Program-made: the position numbers and the translations under genes | Shown here: piece after piece, positions 35,217 through 44,434 of the stretch | Layout: the number at the start of each line of letters is the position of its first letter | Position numbering within the stretch: position 1 is the stretch's first letter | Notes under the pieces: model-generated | The model's database searches: none | Seen by the model: the letters and a program-made list of their open reading frames with translations, nothing else | What the model was told of the DNA's origin: nothing | NCBI GenBank assembly: GCA_021413845.1 | Contig: JAIOPP010000008.1 | Coordinates: 124,001-188,000, forward strand | Source of the DNA: Planctomycetia bacterium | GTDB lineage: Bacteria; Planctomycetota; Planctomycetia; Pirellulales; PNKZ01 | DNA length: 64,000 nt | Direction: 5' to 3'

Positions 35217-35225
35217 GGAAGCGAG

Positions 35226-35256
35226 CAGTGGTCAGTGGTCGGTGGTCAGTGGTCGG
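35226..35256. repeat. Short TGGTCAGTGGTC-type tandem repeat
   Basis: The 59-nt gap between hldE and waaF contains several direct copies of a GGTCAGT/GGTCGGT heptad (AGTGGTCAGTGGTCGGTGG). A very similar tract occurs at 49629-49663 between unrelated genes. This suggests a dispersed intergenic repeat. Confidence 0.75.
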
Positions 35257-35275
35257 TTAGGAAAGGAGGAGAGAG

Positions 35276-36856
35276 CTACTGGTGGAGCCGCGCTGAGGAG
35301 GTTTTGGCTTGGATCGGTTGGCCGACTTGGAAGTGGGGGGCCGGGATCGCCGGCTTGCTACCTGTTGGCTGGTTCAGTGCGGTTTGGTTGAGTGCTTCGA
35401 CGATGTGGCTTGTTGAGATGCCGTCGACCATGCCGGCGATGCAGACTTGGCCGCCGTACGATTCGACGATGTCGTACCCGACGATCTCTTCGCGCTTATA
35501 AGCTCCCCCTTTGACCAACACCTCGGGCCGAAGCGTTGCGATGAGCTCGCGCGGCGTATCGTCGTCGAAATTCACCACGTAAGCCACGCAGCCGAGCGCT
35601 GCGAGAATGGCCGAGCGATCGATCGCGCCGATCACCGGCCGGGTCGGCCCTTTCAAACGGCGCACCGAAGCATCGCTGTTGACGCCGACGATCAGGATGT
35701 CGCCGAGCTGAGCCGCCTCTTGCAAGTAGGTGACGTGCCCGACGTGGAGCAGGTCGAAGCAGCCGTTCGTAAAGACGATCTTCTGGCCTGCGGCACGGTG
35801 CGCGGCCACGAGCGTCGAAAGAATGGGAAGGGCGACGACTTTGCCCGTGCCCGCGGCTCGATCGGCGGCGAGGCGCGCCATGATTTCGCGACGTGGAATC
35901 GGCGTGCAGCCGACCTTTTCGACTTCGAGCCCGCCGGCGACGTTCGCCAAGCGCACGGCATCGGCCGGTTCAACTCCGGCGGCGAAGCAAACGCCGATCA
36001 TCGCGAGCACCATGTCGCCGGCGCCGGTGATGTCGTACACGGCGCGGGCCTGGGTCGGGTAGACCTCGCCGCGCCCTTCCGGAGCGACGAGTGCCATGCC
36101 GTCGCGATCGAGCGTGACGATACCGAAGTCGAGTTTCAATTCGCGGCAGAGTTTCCAACCGGCGCGGATCGCGTCGTCGTGGGTTTTGATTTCGATTCCG
36201 GTCGCGCCGGCCGCTTCCGAGCGATTGGGGGTCATCGTCGTGGCGCCGCGGTAGCGCGAATAGTCGGACCCGCGAATCGGGTCGACGATCACCGGCTTGC
36301 CGAGCGTGCGGGCCGCATCGATCACGGCACGGAGCAGCCTCGGTGCGCAGACTCCCTTGTCGTAGTCGGAAATCAATACGACGTCGAAGCGTTCGAGCTC
36401 GGCGAGAATGCGGTCGCTTAGTTCGTGTGCGAGGTCGGCGCGGAGCGGATCGCGGACCTCGCTATCGACGCGCAAGATCTGATGCGGGTGGCGGCCTTGC
36501 GCGCGGCCGATGAAGCGTTCCTTCACGGTCGTCGGACGCTCTTCATCGAACATCACGAGGCTATCGTCGATCCCGAGATCGCGCAACATGCGGCGCACGA
36601 GGCGCCCGTCGAGATCCTGACCGACGATGCCCGCGCACGTCACCTCGGCTTCGAGGCCTCGGAGCATATTGCAAACATTCGCCGCGCCGCCGAGTCGGGC
36701 CTCGCGCTCGTCGGCGCGAAGGAGAATGACCGGCGCTTCTTGGCTCACGCGTTCGGCATTGCCCCAGGTGTAGCGATCGAGAATCAAGTCGCCGAGCACG
36801 AGCACGCGCGGACGACCGAGTGCGGCGAAGAGAGGAATCAAATCGGTAGGTGGCAT
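35276..36856 (-). CDS. hldE: Bifunctional heptose-7-phosphate kinase/heptose-1-phosphate adenylyltransferase
   Basis: 526 aa. N-terminal PfkB-type kinase (residues 1-330): VLGDLILDRYTWG, RLGGAANVCNML, VISDYDKGV and the anion-hole DITGAGDMVLAM. C-terminal nucleotidyltransferase: FTNGCFDLLHVGHVTYLQEA (residues about 355-375) with the HxGH motif, then GVNSDASVRRLKGPTRPV and LVKGGAYKREEIVG. Makes ADP-glycero-manno-heptose precursors for the LPS core. The last 35 residues after STSHIVEAL are low complexity. The WaaF-type transferase gene follows downstream. Confidence 0.95.
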   Translation of the reverse strand: MPPTDLIPLFAALGRPRVLVLGDLILDRYTWGNAERVSQEAPVILLRADEREARLGGAANVCNMLRGLEAEVTCAGIVGQDLDGRLVRRMLRDLGIDDSLVMFDEERPTTVKERFIGRAQGRHPHQILRVDSEVRDPLRADLAHELSDRILAELERFDVVLISDYDKGVCAPRLLRAVIDAARTLGKPVIVDPIRGSDYSRYRGATTMTPNRSEAAGATGIEIKTHDDAIRAGWKLCRELKLDFGIVTLDRDGMALVAPEGRGEVYPTQARAVYDITGAGDMVLAMIGVCFAAGVEPADAVRLANVAGGLEVEKVGCTPIPRREIMARLAADRAAGTGKVVALPILSTLVAAHRAAGQKIVFTNGCFDLLHVGHVTYLQEAAQLGDILIVGVNSDASVRRLKGPTRPVIGAIDRSAILAALGCVAYVVNFDDDTPRELIATLRPEVLVKGGAYKREEIVGYDIVESYGGQVCIAGMVDGISTSHIVEALNQTALNQPTGSKPAIPAPHFQVGQPIQAKTSSARLHQ

Positions 36857-37008
36857 CGCATGTCATCCTTGACGCGAAGTGGTCGACAATCCATGTCGGG
36901 TGAGTGCCGGGAGCACTCGAGAGTCGCGACAGGATAGCGTCTGGGCAAGGTCGCGACCAAGAGGAAACGGCCGGCTGCGCGTAGGAGCGGCGCAAAGAAA
37001 ATGAAATG

Positions 37009-38082
37009 CTAGCTCTCGGCTGCCGGCAGCAGTTGCTCCAAACGGCGGAGCAAGTCGGCTTCGCCCGAGAGGAATTCGACCCCGACGACGACGGCCTTCA
37101 GCGGCTTGCCGGCGAGCAGATCGAGCCGAAGTTTGACGAGGTCTTTGTGCGTGCAGACGAGCATCTCGGCCTGGGCTTCGCGAGCGGCTTGCGCCAGCAT
37201 GTCGACGTCTGCGCGCTCGTAGGCGTGGTGGTCGGCGAACTCGCGAAAAGCGACCAACTCGCAGCCGAGGCCGGCGAGCGTGCGACGAAAACCTTCGGGA
37301 TTGCCTATGCCGCAAAAGCCGAGCACGCGCCGCCCGCGCAACGTTTCGAGCGAAGATTCCGCGCCGGCGGAGTCGAGCAGCGAGCGAGGCGCATGCCGGA
37401 CTTCGCACCAGGCGGCGCCGGCTTCGTAGCGCCGCACGACTTCGCGAATGCGGCTCCGTTCGGCCGGCTCGACCAGATCGGCCCGGGACAAGACGACGAC
37501 CCCGGCGCGCTTCAGGCCGGCGAGCGGCTCGCGCAGCAAGCCGCGCGGAAAGACATGGCCGAAGCCGAACGGCTCGAGGGCATCGATCAGGACGACATCG
37601 AGATCGCGCCGCAAACGGCGATGTTGGAAACCGTCGTCGAGCAGCACGACTTGGCTCTCGAACTCTTCGATCGCCATGCGCGCGCCCTCGACGCGGTCGA
37701 CGTTTTGCAGGTGCGGCACGTCGGGAAGTTTTTCTTCGAGCTCGATCGCTTCGTCGTTGCGTGCGCCGGCTTCGACGCCGTAGCCGCGGCTGACGATCGA
37801 GACCCGCACGTCGCGCTCGCGCAAGCGCCGGGCGATCCACTCGACGAGCGGCGTCTTGCCGGTGCCGCCGAGCGTGAGGTTGCCGATGCAGACGACCGGC
37901 ACCGCGACGGCATGCGAGGCGGCGCGGCCGGTGTCGTAGAGCCAATTGCGGACGCGCATCGCGAGGGCGTAGCCGGTTTCGCCGATGCGTAGCGCGGCTC
38001 GCGCGGCGGAAGCCGTGAGTCCTCGCCGCCGGCCGGAGACGAGCTCACGGAAACCGGCGGCGGAAAACAACGGCGGGTTCAC
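37009..38082 (-). CDS. lpxK: Tetraacyldisaccharide 4'-kinase
   Basis: 357 aa from a GTG at 38082, 15 nt after the isocitrate dehydrogenase stop. LpxK features: N-terminal amphipathic membrane segment, VVCIGNLTLGGTGKTPLVEW (Walker A) near residue 65, VSRGYGVEAG, LLDDGFQHRRLRRDLDVVLID near residue 148 and a C-terminal CTHKDLVKL. Phosphorylates the 4' position of the lipid A precursor at the inner membrane. This gene together with hldE, waaF and the kinase supports an outer membrane with lipid A. Confidence 0.94.
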   Translation of the reverse strand: MNPPLFSAAGFRELVSGRRRGLTASAARAALRIGETGYALAMRVRNWLYDTGRAASHAVAVPVVCIGNLTLGGTGKTPLVEWIARRLRERDVRVSIVSRGYGVEAGARNDEAIELEEKLPDVPHLQNVDRVEGARMAIEEFESQVVLLDDGFQHRRLRRDLDVVLIDALEPFGFGHVFPRGLLREPLAGLKRAGVVVLSRADLVEPAERSRIREVVRRYEAGAAWCEVRHAPRSLLDSAGAESSLETLRGRRVLGFCGIGNPEGFRRTLAGLGCELVAFREFADHHAYERADVDMLAQAAREAQAEMLVCTHKDLVKLRLDLLAGKPLKAVVVGVEFLSGEADLLRRLEQLLPAAES

Positions 38083-38097
38083 CCGAAGAGCCTGCTT

Positions 38098-39192
38098 TTA
38101 AAGCTTCTTGCAAATCGCTTCGGCCATCTCGCGCGTACCGACGGCCGTCGGGTCGTTGCGGTCGTCCTTCAGGTCGTACGTGACGTGCTTACCTTCTTCG
38201 ATGACCGCGGCCACGGCCTTCTCGAGCCGAGCCGAAGCGTCGGTTTCGCCGAGGTGTTTGAGCATGAGCATGCCCGAGAGAATCAGCGCGGTCGGGTTGA
38301 CCTTGTTCAGGCCTTTGTATTTCGGAGCGCTGCCGTGAGTCGCTTCGAACACGGCACCGTTGGGGCCGAGGTTGGCACCCGGCGCCACGCCGAGGCCGCC
38401 GACGAGACCTGCCGCGAGATCGGAGAGGACGTCGCCGTATAGGTTCGGCAAGACGAGCACGTCGTACAGTTCCGGCTTTTGCACGAGTTGCATGCACATG
38501 TTGTCGACGATGCGGTCTTCGAACTCGATGTCGGGATATTGCTTCGCGACGTTGCGTCCGCATTCGAGGAACAGGCCGTCGGAGAACTTCATGATGTTGG
38601 CCTTATGCACGGCCGTGACCTTCTTGCGACCGTTTTCACGGGCGTAGTCGAACGCGCACTTGATGATTCGCTCGCTACCCGAGACGCTGATCGGCTTGAT
38701 GCTGACGCCGGTCTCTTCGAGGCCGGACTTCACTTTGCCCGACTTCGAGTGGGCGTTGACGAACTCGATGAGCTGCGCCGTTTCGGGCTTCCCCTTCTCG
38801 AACTCGGTTCCGGCGTAGAGGTCTTCCGTGTTCTCGCGCACGATGACCAAGTCGACCGGCAGTTGGCTGTAGTAGGTGCGGACCCCTTTGTAGATCTTGC
38901 AGGGGCGAATGCAGGCATAGAGCCCGAAGGCTTGGCGAAGATGGACGTTGATGCTGCGGAAGCCGGTGCCGACGGGAGTCGTGATCGGGGCCTTGAGCGC
39001 GCACTTGGTGCGACGGAGGCTTTCGAGGCAGGCTTCCGGCAGCGGCGTGCCGGTGCGGGCCATGACGTCGACGCCGGCCTCTTGCGGATCCCAATTGATT
39101 TTCACGCCGGTCGCGTCGACGCAACGCTTGGCTGCTTCAGCTAGTTCCGGACCGGTGCCGTCGCCCGTGATGAGAGTGACTTCGTAAGCCAT
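38098..39192 (-). CDS. icd: NAD-type isocitrate dehydrogenase (IDH/IPMDH family)
   Basis: 364 aa. Family motifs: [12 protein letters not shown] at the N-terminus, [21 protein letters not shown] (substrate Ser/Arg residues) near residue 79, [26 protein letters not shown] (catalytic Lys) and [29 protein letters not shown] near residue 248, which is characteristic of NAD-dependent isocitrate dehydrogenase more than isopropylmalate dehydrogenase. TCA-cycle role in cytoplasm. Transcribed ahead of lpxK with a 15-nt gap. A candidate promoter lies 130 nt upstream. Confidence 0.9.
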   Translation of the reverse strand: MAYEVTLITGDGTGPELAEAAKRCVDATGVKINWDPQEAGVDVMARTGTPLPEACLESLRRTKCALKAPITTPVGTGFRSINVHLRQAFGLYACIRPCKIYKGVRTYYSQLPVDLVIVRENTEDLYAGTEFEKGKPETAQLIEFVNAHSKSGKVKSGLEETGVSIKPISVSGSERIIKCAFDYARENGRKKVTAVHKANIMKFSDGLFLECGRNVAKQYPDIEFEDRIVDNMCMQLVQKPELYDVLVLPNLYGDVLSDLAAGLVGGLGVAPGANLGPNGAVFEATHGSAPKYKGLNKVNPTALILSGMLMLKHLGETDASARLEKAVAAVIEEGKHVTYDLKDDRNDPTAVGTREMAEAICKKL

Positions 39193-39323
39193 GAGAGCAA
39201 ATGCCTTTCTCGATCGATGCCGAACACGCTGAACTGGTCGACCCGGAACGATTTTCGCCGGGATGTTTTACCGTTGCCGCAGCCGTAGAAACGGCCGCTC
39301 GAACCTTACGGAAGGAATGGAAA

Positions 39324-39352
39324 AGAGTAACACCGCCGGTTTCGATGGTCAA
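39324..39352 (-). promoter_or_regulatory. Candidate sigma-70-type promoter for the icd-lpxK run
   Basis: On the minus strand TTGACC (39352-39347) is followed after exactly 17 nt by TACTCT (39329-39324). The predicted start near 39317 leaves a leader of about 125 nt before the icd ATG. The -35 box is good and the -10 box is weak. Confidence 0.45.
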
Positions 39353-39441
39353 CGGGCCGCGCGGTGTGCTGCGGCTCGAAGAATAAGGGAGAAAAAGAGA
39401 ATTTTCGCGGTTGCTGCCGAGCCGCGCCGCCGCCCGCCGGC

Positions 39442-40056
39442 TTAGTTGACCAGCAGGCTTTCTTGCGTGTCGAGCCAGGCACGCCGGGAGGCGTATTTCA
39501 GCATGAATTCGCTCTTGGGATCGAACATGCTCGTGACGTTCCCTTGCGCGTCGACGGCGTTGCGGCCGAGGCCGCCGTTGTCCGATTGCTTTTGCATGAA
39601 CCCGAGCCAGAGGCGGTCGGGCTGCAGGCCGAAGAACAATTTTTGCTCGGCGTCGAAACCGCCGTCGAAAAAGTTGCGAGTCAGGGGGGCCGTGTGGAGC
39701 GTGAAGCAGACGAAGCAAACGGCCGTCCAACCGATCCAGAACGCCACGATGACGCCGCCGAAGTTTTCCATCAGCGGATGAAAGCGGACGCGAAAGCGCG
39801 ACAGTTTCCCGGTGAGAGTGCGCAGCAGCAAGAAGGTGCCGGCGAAGAGCAGGCCGAGCGAGATGATATCCCACACATGCACGGCCGAGGTCAGGAGCGA
39901 GGTGAGGAACTGCGCGAGAGGCTCGAAGTAGCACGTCGCGATGATCGCCGAGAGGATCGTGTTGAAGAGCGTGATCGTGTTGCTCCAGAGCCCATCGCGG
40001 GCCAAGCCGCCGACGATGAACAACACGATCACGATAAAGATGACGTTGAGTACCAT
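39442..40056 (-). CDS. CvpA-like integral membrane protein
   Basis: 204 aa. Four hydrophobic helices lie in the first 125 residues (VLNVIFIVIVLFIVGGLARDG, an ILSAIIATCYF segment, ISLGLLFAGTFLLL, VIVAFWIGWTAVCFVCF), with the CvpA-type arrangement, followed by a 75-residue soluble tail. CvpA proteins are linked to colicin V production, envelope homeostasis and curvature in other bacteria, with no defined activity. It is the third gene of the PilT/PilB-like unit (85 nt after the PilB-like stop). Confidence 0.7.
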   Translation of the reverse strand: MVLNVIFIVIVLFIVGGLARDGLWSNTITLFNTILSAIIATCYFEPLAQFLTSLLTSAVHVWDIISLGLLFAGTFLLLRTLTGKLSRFRVRFHPLMENFGGVIVAFWIGWTAVCFVCFTLHTAPLTRNFFDGGFDAEQKLFFGLQPDRLWLGFMQKQSDNGGLGRNAVDAQGNVTSMFDPKSEFMLKYASRRAWLDTQESLLVN

Positions 40057-40141
40057 AAGATCGGCGGCGATGAAGGTTGTGCTGAGGTTCGAGCTGGTTT
40101 ATCTGGCGAACGGAGAAACGGTAAGGCGAGCGGCGTCGGTT

Positions 40142-42133
40142 TTACGATCCCGGCCGTTTCGGCGCCGGAGGCTTCGCGGCCGGCTTCTGTGCGGCGGCGG
40201 CTGCCGGCTTCGCAGCGGTCGCGGGCTTCGCCGTGGCCGCCGCAGGGGCAGCAGCGGGGGGGCCGGCAGGCGCGGCGGCCGGTGCCGCGGCCGGCGTGGC
40301 CGTTCCGTCCTTCAACACTCGCGACAACTCGGCTACCGAGGTGAGCCCCTTCACGACGAGGAGCAGCCCTTCGTCTTCAAAGGTCTTCATCCCTCCCTTA
40401 CGCGCGGCGTTGCGAACCGATTCGACCTTCGGATCTTTGAGCAGCGTCTGGCGCACGAGGTCGTCGACGACGAGCAGCTCGATCATCGCGATCTGGCCGT
40501 TGTAGGCGAGGCCCGCACAACCCTTGCAAACTTCTTGGCGGGGCTGCGTCGGCGGTCGATAGAAGGCGGCGACCTTATCGGCCGGAATGCCGAGCTTCTG
40601 CAGAATTTGCGGCTGCGGAGGGTACGCCTCTTTGCATTGATCGCAAAGTTTACGGACGAGACGCTGAGCGATCGCGCCCGAAACCGCGGCGGCGTATTTC
40701 TTCAGCGGCACCTTGGTCGCGATCGCCGGCAGCAACAAACCTTCGGCCGCTTCGCGTGCCCGGGCCGTCGTCAGGATGAGCCGATCGTCGGACACGGCGT
40801 CTTCGCAGATAAACGTCGCCGTCTCGACGTTCACCAACTCGGGCACGAACAACACATCGGGGAATTGCCGAATGACGCCGGGGATCTTCGTCATCGGCGA
40901 TTCTTGTTCGAGGCTGTCGTACGGCGTGATCTGCACGTTCTCGACCTCGACGTCGGCCGAGTTCTTATCTTCGATCGCCATGATGCTGCGCGTGTAGCGA
41001 TCGATGGATGCGAGGCAAGCGGTGACGAGGCTCGTGAGCCCGCCTCCCGGCGGCGCGGCGATGACGAACAAGCCCGACTTCCGGCCGAGCAAGCCCAGAA
41101 GATCGTCGGCTACTTTTTGGCGCAGCGAGTATTCGGCGATGCGCCGCTTGCGAACCGCAGGGTCTTCGAACTGCACCAGCGCTCGCTCGCCGGTCGGCGT
41201 TCCCTGGCTCGTGAGCTTGCAGGCGATCTTGCGTCGCGTCGCATCTTCGACGGCGGTGAACGTCCCTGTTTGCCGCGTCCGACGGTCTTCGGGCTTGAGC
41301 CCGCACAGCACTTTAACGGCGGCGAGAACGGGATCGCCGACTTGCCGCGGCAGGGCATCCCCTTCGAGCCAAACGCCGTCGACGAGAAACTTCACGGCGA
41401 CCGCTTCGGCGGTGAAGTCGAGCATGATCCCGCTCGCGCGATGGCCGATCGATTGGCGGATCAGATCGCGCATGAGGGCTTGGCCCGGCGACTGGCGAAG
41501 CGCGATCTCGCGCTTTTGCGTTTCTTCCGAGGAAGGGGCTCCGCGCGCGAGGAGCGTGATCGGCGGGTTGAGCCCCTTCTGCTTCCCCGTGGCGCTGATC
41601 TTGATGCCGAAGCGTCGGAGCGACGTCGCGGCGATGAGCCGAAGATGCGCCGGCGTGAAGACTTGGTCTTCCGCCTGTTGCAGCTTGTTTCGCTGCATGA
41701 CATAGACGACCGTCGGCGCAACGAGCGCCGCGAGCATCAGCACGAAGCTCAGCGCGTACCAAGGAATGACGAACTGCAACAGAAACATCACGGCGAACGG
41801 CCCGAACGCCAGGGAGTTCCAGAGCCGGTAATTCTGCTCGACCTTCTGCGCGTCGCGATTGAGCCAGTCGCACGTCAGGATCCAGCCGAAGAACAGCAAG
41901 ATCGTGCAGACGAGCTTCGGGATGCCGAAGTAAGAGCCGGGGCCGCGCGCGAAGTTGGCCGACGTAAATTGGTCGGGCGCCTTATCGTTGCTCCACATCG
42001 GCCAAGTGCCGACGGGCGGAGGCGCGGCGACTGCCGGAGCGGCCTTCGAGCTCTGAGCGTGCGCGGGGGTCGGCGCGGTCGCCGTGAGGCACGCGAGAGA
42101 GATGCCGAGAAGTAAAATCAGGATACGCGACAT
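40142..42133 (-). CDS. Membrane-anchored GspE/PilB-like protein with degenerate ATPase motifs
   Basis: 663 aa from ATG 42133, which overlaps the stop of the PilT-like gene by one base (TAATG). It has a signal-like first 27 residues and about three further hydrophobic segments (residues 65-150). The GspE/PilB core follows, with zinc-type CxxC pairs (LCDQC and VCKGC). Walker A is PPGGGLTSL instead of GxxGxGKT(S/T), the Walker B/GEIRD region reads FPDVLFVPELVNVETA, and the His box reads DRLILTTARARE. The Lys, acidic and His catalytic residues are thus all lost. It ends in a 70-residue Ala/Pro/Lys tail. Likely a pseudo-ATPase partner or scaffold. Confidence 0.82.
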   Translation of the reverse strand: MSRILILLLGISLACLTATAPTPAHAQSSKAAPAVAAPPPVGTWPMWSNDKAPDQFTSANFARGPGSYFGIPKLVCTILLFFGWILTCDWLNRDAQKVEQNYRLWNSLAFGPFAVMFLLQFVIPWYALSFVLMLAALVAPTVVYVMQRNKLQQAEDQVFTPAHLRLIAATSLRRFGIKISATGKQKGLNPPITLLARGAPSSEETQKREIALRQSPGQALMRDLIRQSIGHRASGIMLDFTAEAVAVKFLVDGVWLEGDALPRQVGDPVLAAVKVLCGLKPEDRRTRQTGTFTAVEDATRRKIACKLTSQGTPTGERALVQFEDPAVRKRRIAEYSLRQKVADDLLGLLGRKSGLFVIAAPPGGGLTSLVTACLASIDRYTRSIMAIEDKNSADVEVENVQITPYDSLEQESPMTKIPGVIRQFPDVLFVPELVNVETATFICEDAVSDDRLILTTARAREAAEGLLLPAIATKVPLKKYAAAVSGAIAQRLVRKLCDQCKEAYPPQPQILQKLGIPADKVAAFYRPPTQPRQEVCKGCAGLAYNGQIAMIELLVVDDLVRQTLLKDPKVESVRNAARKGGMKTFEDEGLLLVVKGLTSVAELSRVLKDGTATPAAAPAAAPAGPPAAAPAAATAKPATAAKPAAAAAQKPAAKPPAPKRPGS

Positions 42134-43278
42134 TACAAAATTCCAGGTTGGGCGACGTTGATGCCCTTCAGGGCCATCTTCAATGCATCGACGTTCGGAG
42201 CGACTTCGAACGCCGTCGCGCGGTCGATCAGATCGGTGTCGACGAGGTTCTTCAAGCTCATCGTGAAGTCTTGCATCCCTTCCTTTTCGCACATGCGAAT
42301 GGCGTCGGGGAGCTTTTCGTCTTTCTCTTCGAGAATCAATTTGCGCACGATCGAGTTGAACGTCATGATCTCGACGGTCGGCACTCGGCCGACCCCTTCC
42401 TTGATCGACGGCAACAACTTCTGCGCCACGATCGCCTTCATGTTCATCGCGATCGCGCTGCGGAGCGACGAGTGCATCGTTTGCGGGAACAAGTCGAGGA
42501 TCCGGCCGATCGTCGAAGGGGCGCTCGAAGCGTGGATCGTGCCGAACACCAAGTGCCCCGTCTCGGCGGCGTGGATCGCCGTGAGGAACGTCTCTTCGTC
42601 GCGCATTTCACCGACGAGCATGATGTCGGGGTCTTCGCGCACCGCGTGCTTCATGCCGATCTTAAAGTCGATCACGTCCATGCCGATCTCACGCTGATTG
42701 ATCATGCTTTTATCTTCTTCGAAGATGAATTCGATCGGGTCTTCGAGTGTGAGAATGTGTTTGCGGTAGTTACGGTTCACCCAATTGAGCATGCTCGCGA
42801 TCGTCGTACTTTTGCCCGAACCGGTTACGCCGGCCAAGAGCACCATCCCTTGGTGATACTTGCAGAGATCGACCATCCCCGGCGGGAGGTGCAAGCCTTC
42901 GAAATTGGGAATCGACCGATTCACGCGCCGCGCCACGAGCCCGACGTGGCCGAGCTGCGTGAGCATGTTGACGCGGAATCGCCACATCTCGCCGTCGACG
43001 TCGACGGTGTACGCGAAGTCGGCGCCGCCGGTGTCGTTGAAGATCTTCCGGTTCCGGTCGTTGAGCAGCGGGAACAACAGCCGCACCATCTCTTCATCGT
43101 CGAGCGGCGGGCGCGTGAGCGGACGCAGGTCGCCGTTGACGCGCACGATCGGCGCACGGCCGACCTTCATGTGAAGATCGCTCCCTTTCAGCTTCACGAG
43201 GGCCCGAAACAGCTTATCGACTTCGAGCTCGACCCGTTTCTGGATATATCGTTCTGCATCTGCGTCGATCAGGGCCAT
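42133..43278 (-). CDS. pilT: PilT/PilU-like retraction-type ATPase
   Basis: 381 aa, soluble. All core motifs of the type IV pilus/T2SS ATPase family are intact: Walker A GVTGSGKSTT near residue 151, Asp box LTLEDPIEF, Walker B with PDIMLVGEMRDEET near residue 220 and His box GHLVFGTIHAS near 240. The PilT-specific C-terminal AIRAGESSL-type motif is not recognisable (AIRMCEKEGMQDF). No pilin or PilC-like gene is adjacent. Its stop codon overlaps the start of the degenerate PilB-like gene, implying coupled synthesis. Confidence 0.9.
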   Translation of the reverse strand: MALIDADAERYIQKRVELEVDKLFRALVKLKGSDLHMKVGRAPIVRVNGDLRPLTRPPLDDEEMVRLLFPLLNDRNRKIFNDTGGADFAYTVDVDGEMWRFRVNMLTQLGHVGLVARRVNRSIPNFEGLHLPPGMVDLCKYHQGMVLLAGVTGSGKSTTIASMLNWVNRNYRKHILTLEDPIEFIFEEDKSMINQREIGMDVIDFKIGMKHAVREDPDIMLVGEMRDEETFLTAIHAAETGHLVFGTIHASSAPSTIGRILDLFPQTMHSSLRSAIAMNMKAIVAQKLLPSIKEGVGRVPTVEIMTFNSIVRKLILEEKDEKLPDAIRMCEKEGMQDFTMSLKNLVDTDLIDRATAFEVAPNVDALKMALKGINVAQPGIL

Positions 43279-43379
43279 CCGGCAGGCTCCGTAGTCTGAA
43301 GGGAATCGAGCGGCGATGGAAGTGAGTGGGGCTCGCGACTGACGATTCGATAGAAGTGTGTGAGGAAAGACATCGGAAG

Positions 43380-44147
43380 CTAAATTCGAACCGCGACGCC
43401 GCGCGCGGCCATCGCCCGCTTCGCCGCCCCGATCGTGTATTCGCCGAAATGGAACATCCCGGCCGCAAGCACGGCGTCGGCATGTCCGAACAGCACGGCA
43501 TCGGCCAAGTGGTCAGGCGTTCCCGCCCCGCCGCTGGCGACGACCGGAATCGAGACGGCATCGCTGACGGCTCGCGTCATCTCTAGATCGTACCCTTGTT
43601 TGGTGCCGTCGGCATCCATGCAGGTCAGCACGATCTCGCCGGCCCCGAGTTTTTCGACCTGGCGAGCCCAGTCGACGGCGTCGAGCCCGGTCGGCACCCG
43701 TCCGCCGTTGATGTACACTTCCCAAGTGTCGCGCCCGTCGCGCCGGACCCGTTTCGGGTCGATATTCACGACCGTCGCGCAGCTGCCGAACTTCCGACTG
43801 ACTTCGGAGATCAGCTCCGGAGTGCGCACAGCGGCCGAATTGATGCTCACCTTCTCGGCCCCGGCTTGGATCAGGCAGGTGGCGTCGTCGAGCGTCCGGA
43901 TGCCGCCGCCGACGGTAAACGGCATGAAGATCGTCTCGGAGACCCGGCGGACGACGTCGAGCATGATGGCCCGGCCTTCGTGGCTGGCCGTGATGTCGAG
44001 GAATACGAGCTCATCGGCCCCGTCCGCTTCGTAGCGTGCGGCGACCGCGACGGGGTCGCCGGCATCCCGGAGCTCGAGAAACTTCGTTCCCTTGACGACG
44101 CGCCCACGTTCCACATCGAGACAAGGAATGACGCGCTTGGCGAGCAT
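43380..44147 (-). CDS. hisF: Imidazole glycerol phosphate synthase cyclase subunit
   Basis: 255 aa from ATG 44147, the normal HisF length; a longer frame to 44264 adds an unlikely N-terminus. TIM-barrel motifs: [18 protein letters not shown] (catalytic Asp 11 type), [51 protein letters not shown] (catalytic Asp) and [12 protein letters not shown]. Cyclises the product of PRFAR amidation in histidine synthesis with HisH. No other his gene is in the window. Divergent from the small secreted protein gene. Confidence 0.95.
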   Translation of the reverse strand: MLAKRVIPCLDVERGRVVKGTKFLELRDAGDPVAVAARYEADGADELVFLDITASHEGRAIMLDVVRRVSETIFMPFTVGGGIRTLDDATCLIQAGAEKVSINSAAVRTPELISEVSRKFGSCATVVNIDPKRVRRDGRDTWEVYINGGRVPTGLDAVDWARQVEKLGAGEIVLTCMDADGTKQGYDLEMTRAVSDAVSIPVVASGGAGTPDHLADAVLFGHADAVLAAGMFHFGEYTIGAAKRAMAARGVAVRI

Positions 44148-44354
44148 GGTTTGCGTAGCGATCGATAAGAGCCTAGAGCGCGCGAATCCGGCGAGACTAC
44201 GTCGACTATCCGCCCCGGAATCGGCGGGATTTTTTACTCTAAGCTCCTCGGGCGCAACGGTCAACGGCCCAAGCGTTTACCTATCGGAAGTGAGAGCGAA
44301 GTTGGGTCGATCGCAGGGTGCCGGCGGATGGCAGAGTTAAAAAGGCGTTAATTT

Positions 44355-44384
44355 GTGAAAAAATAAGCTGACAGGGAGTATTAT
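44355..44384 (+). promoter_or_regulatory. Candidate promoter for the small secreted protein
   Basis: GTGAAA (44355-44360) and TATTAT (44379-44384) are separated by 18 nt in an unusually AT-rich stretch. The predicted leader of about 45 nt contains a good GAGGTGA Shine-Dalgarno. Confidence 0.45.
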
Positions 44385-44434
44385 TGCGCCAGACACGCAC
44401 TTTCGCACCCCATTCGTTTTCTTCGAGGTGAGCC

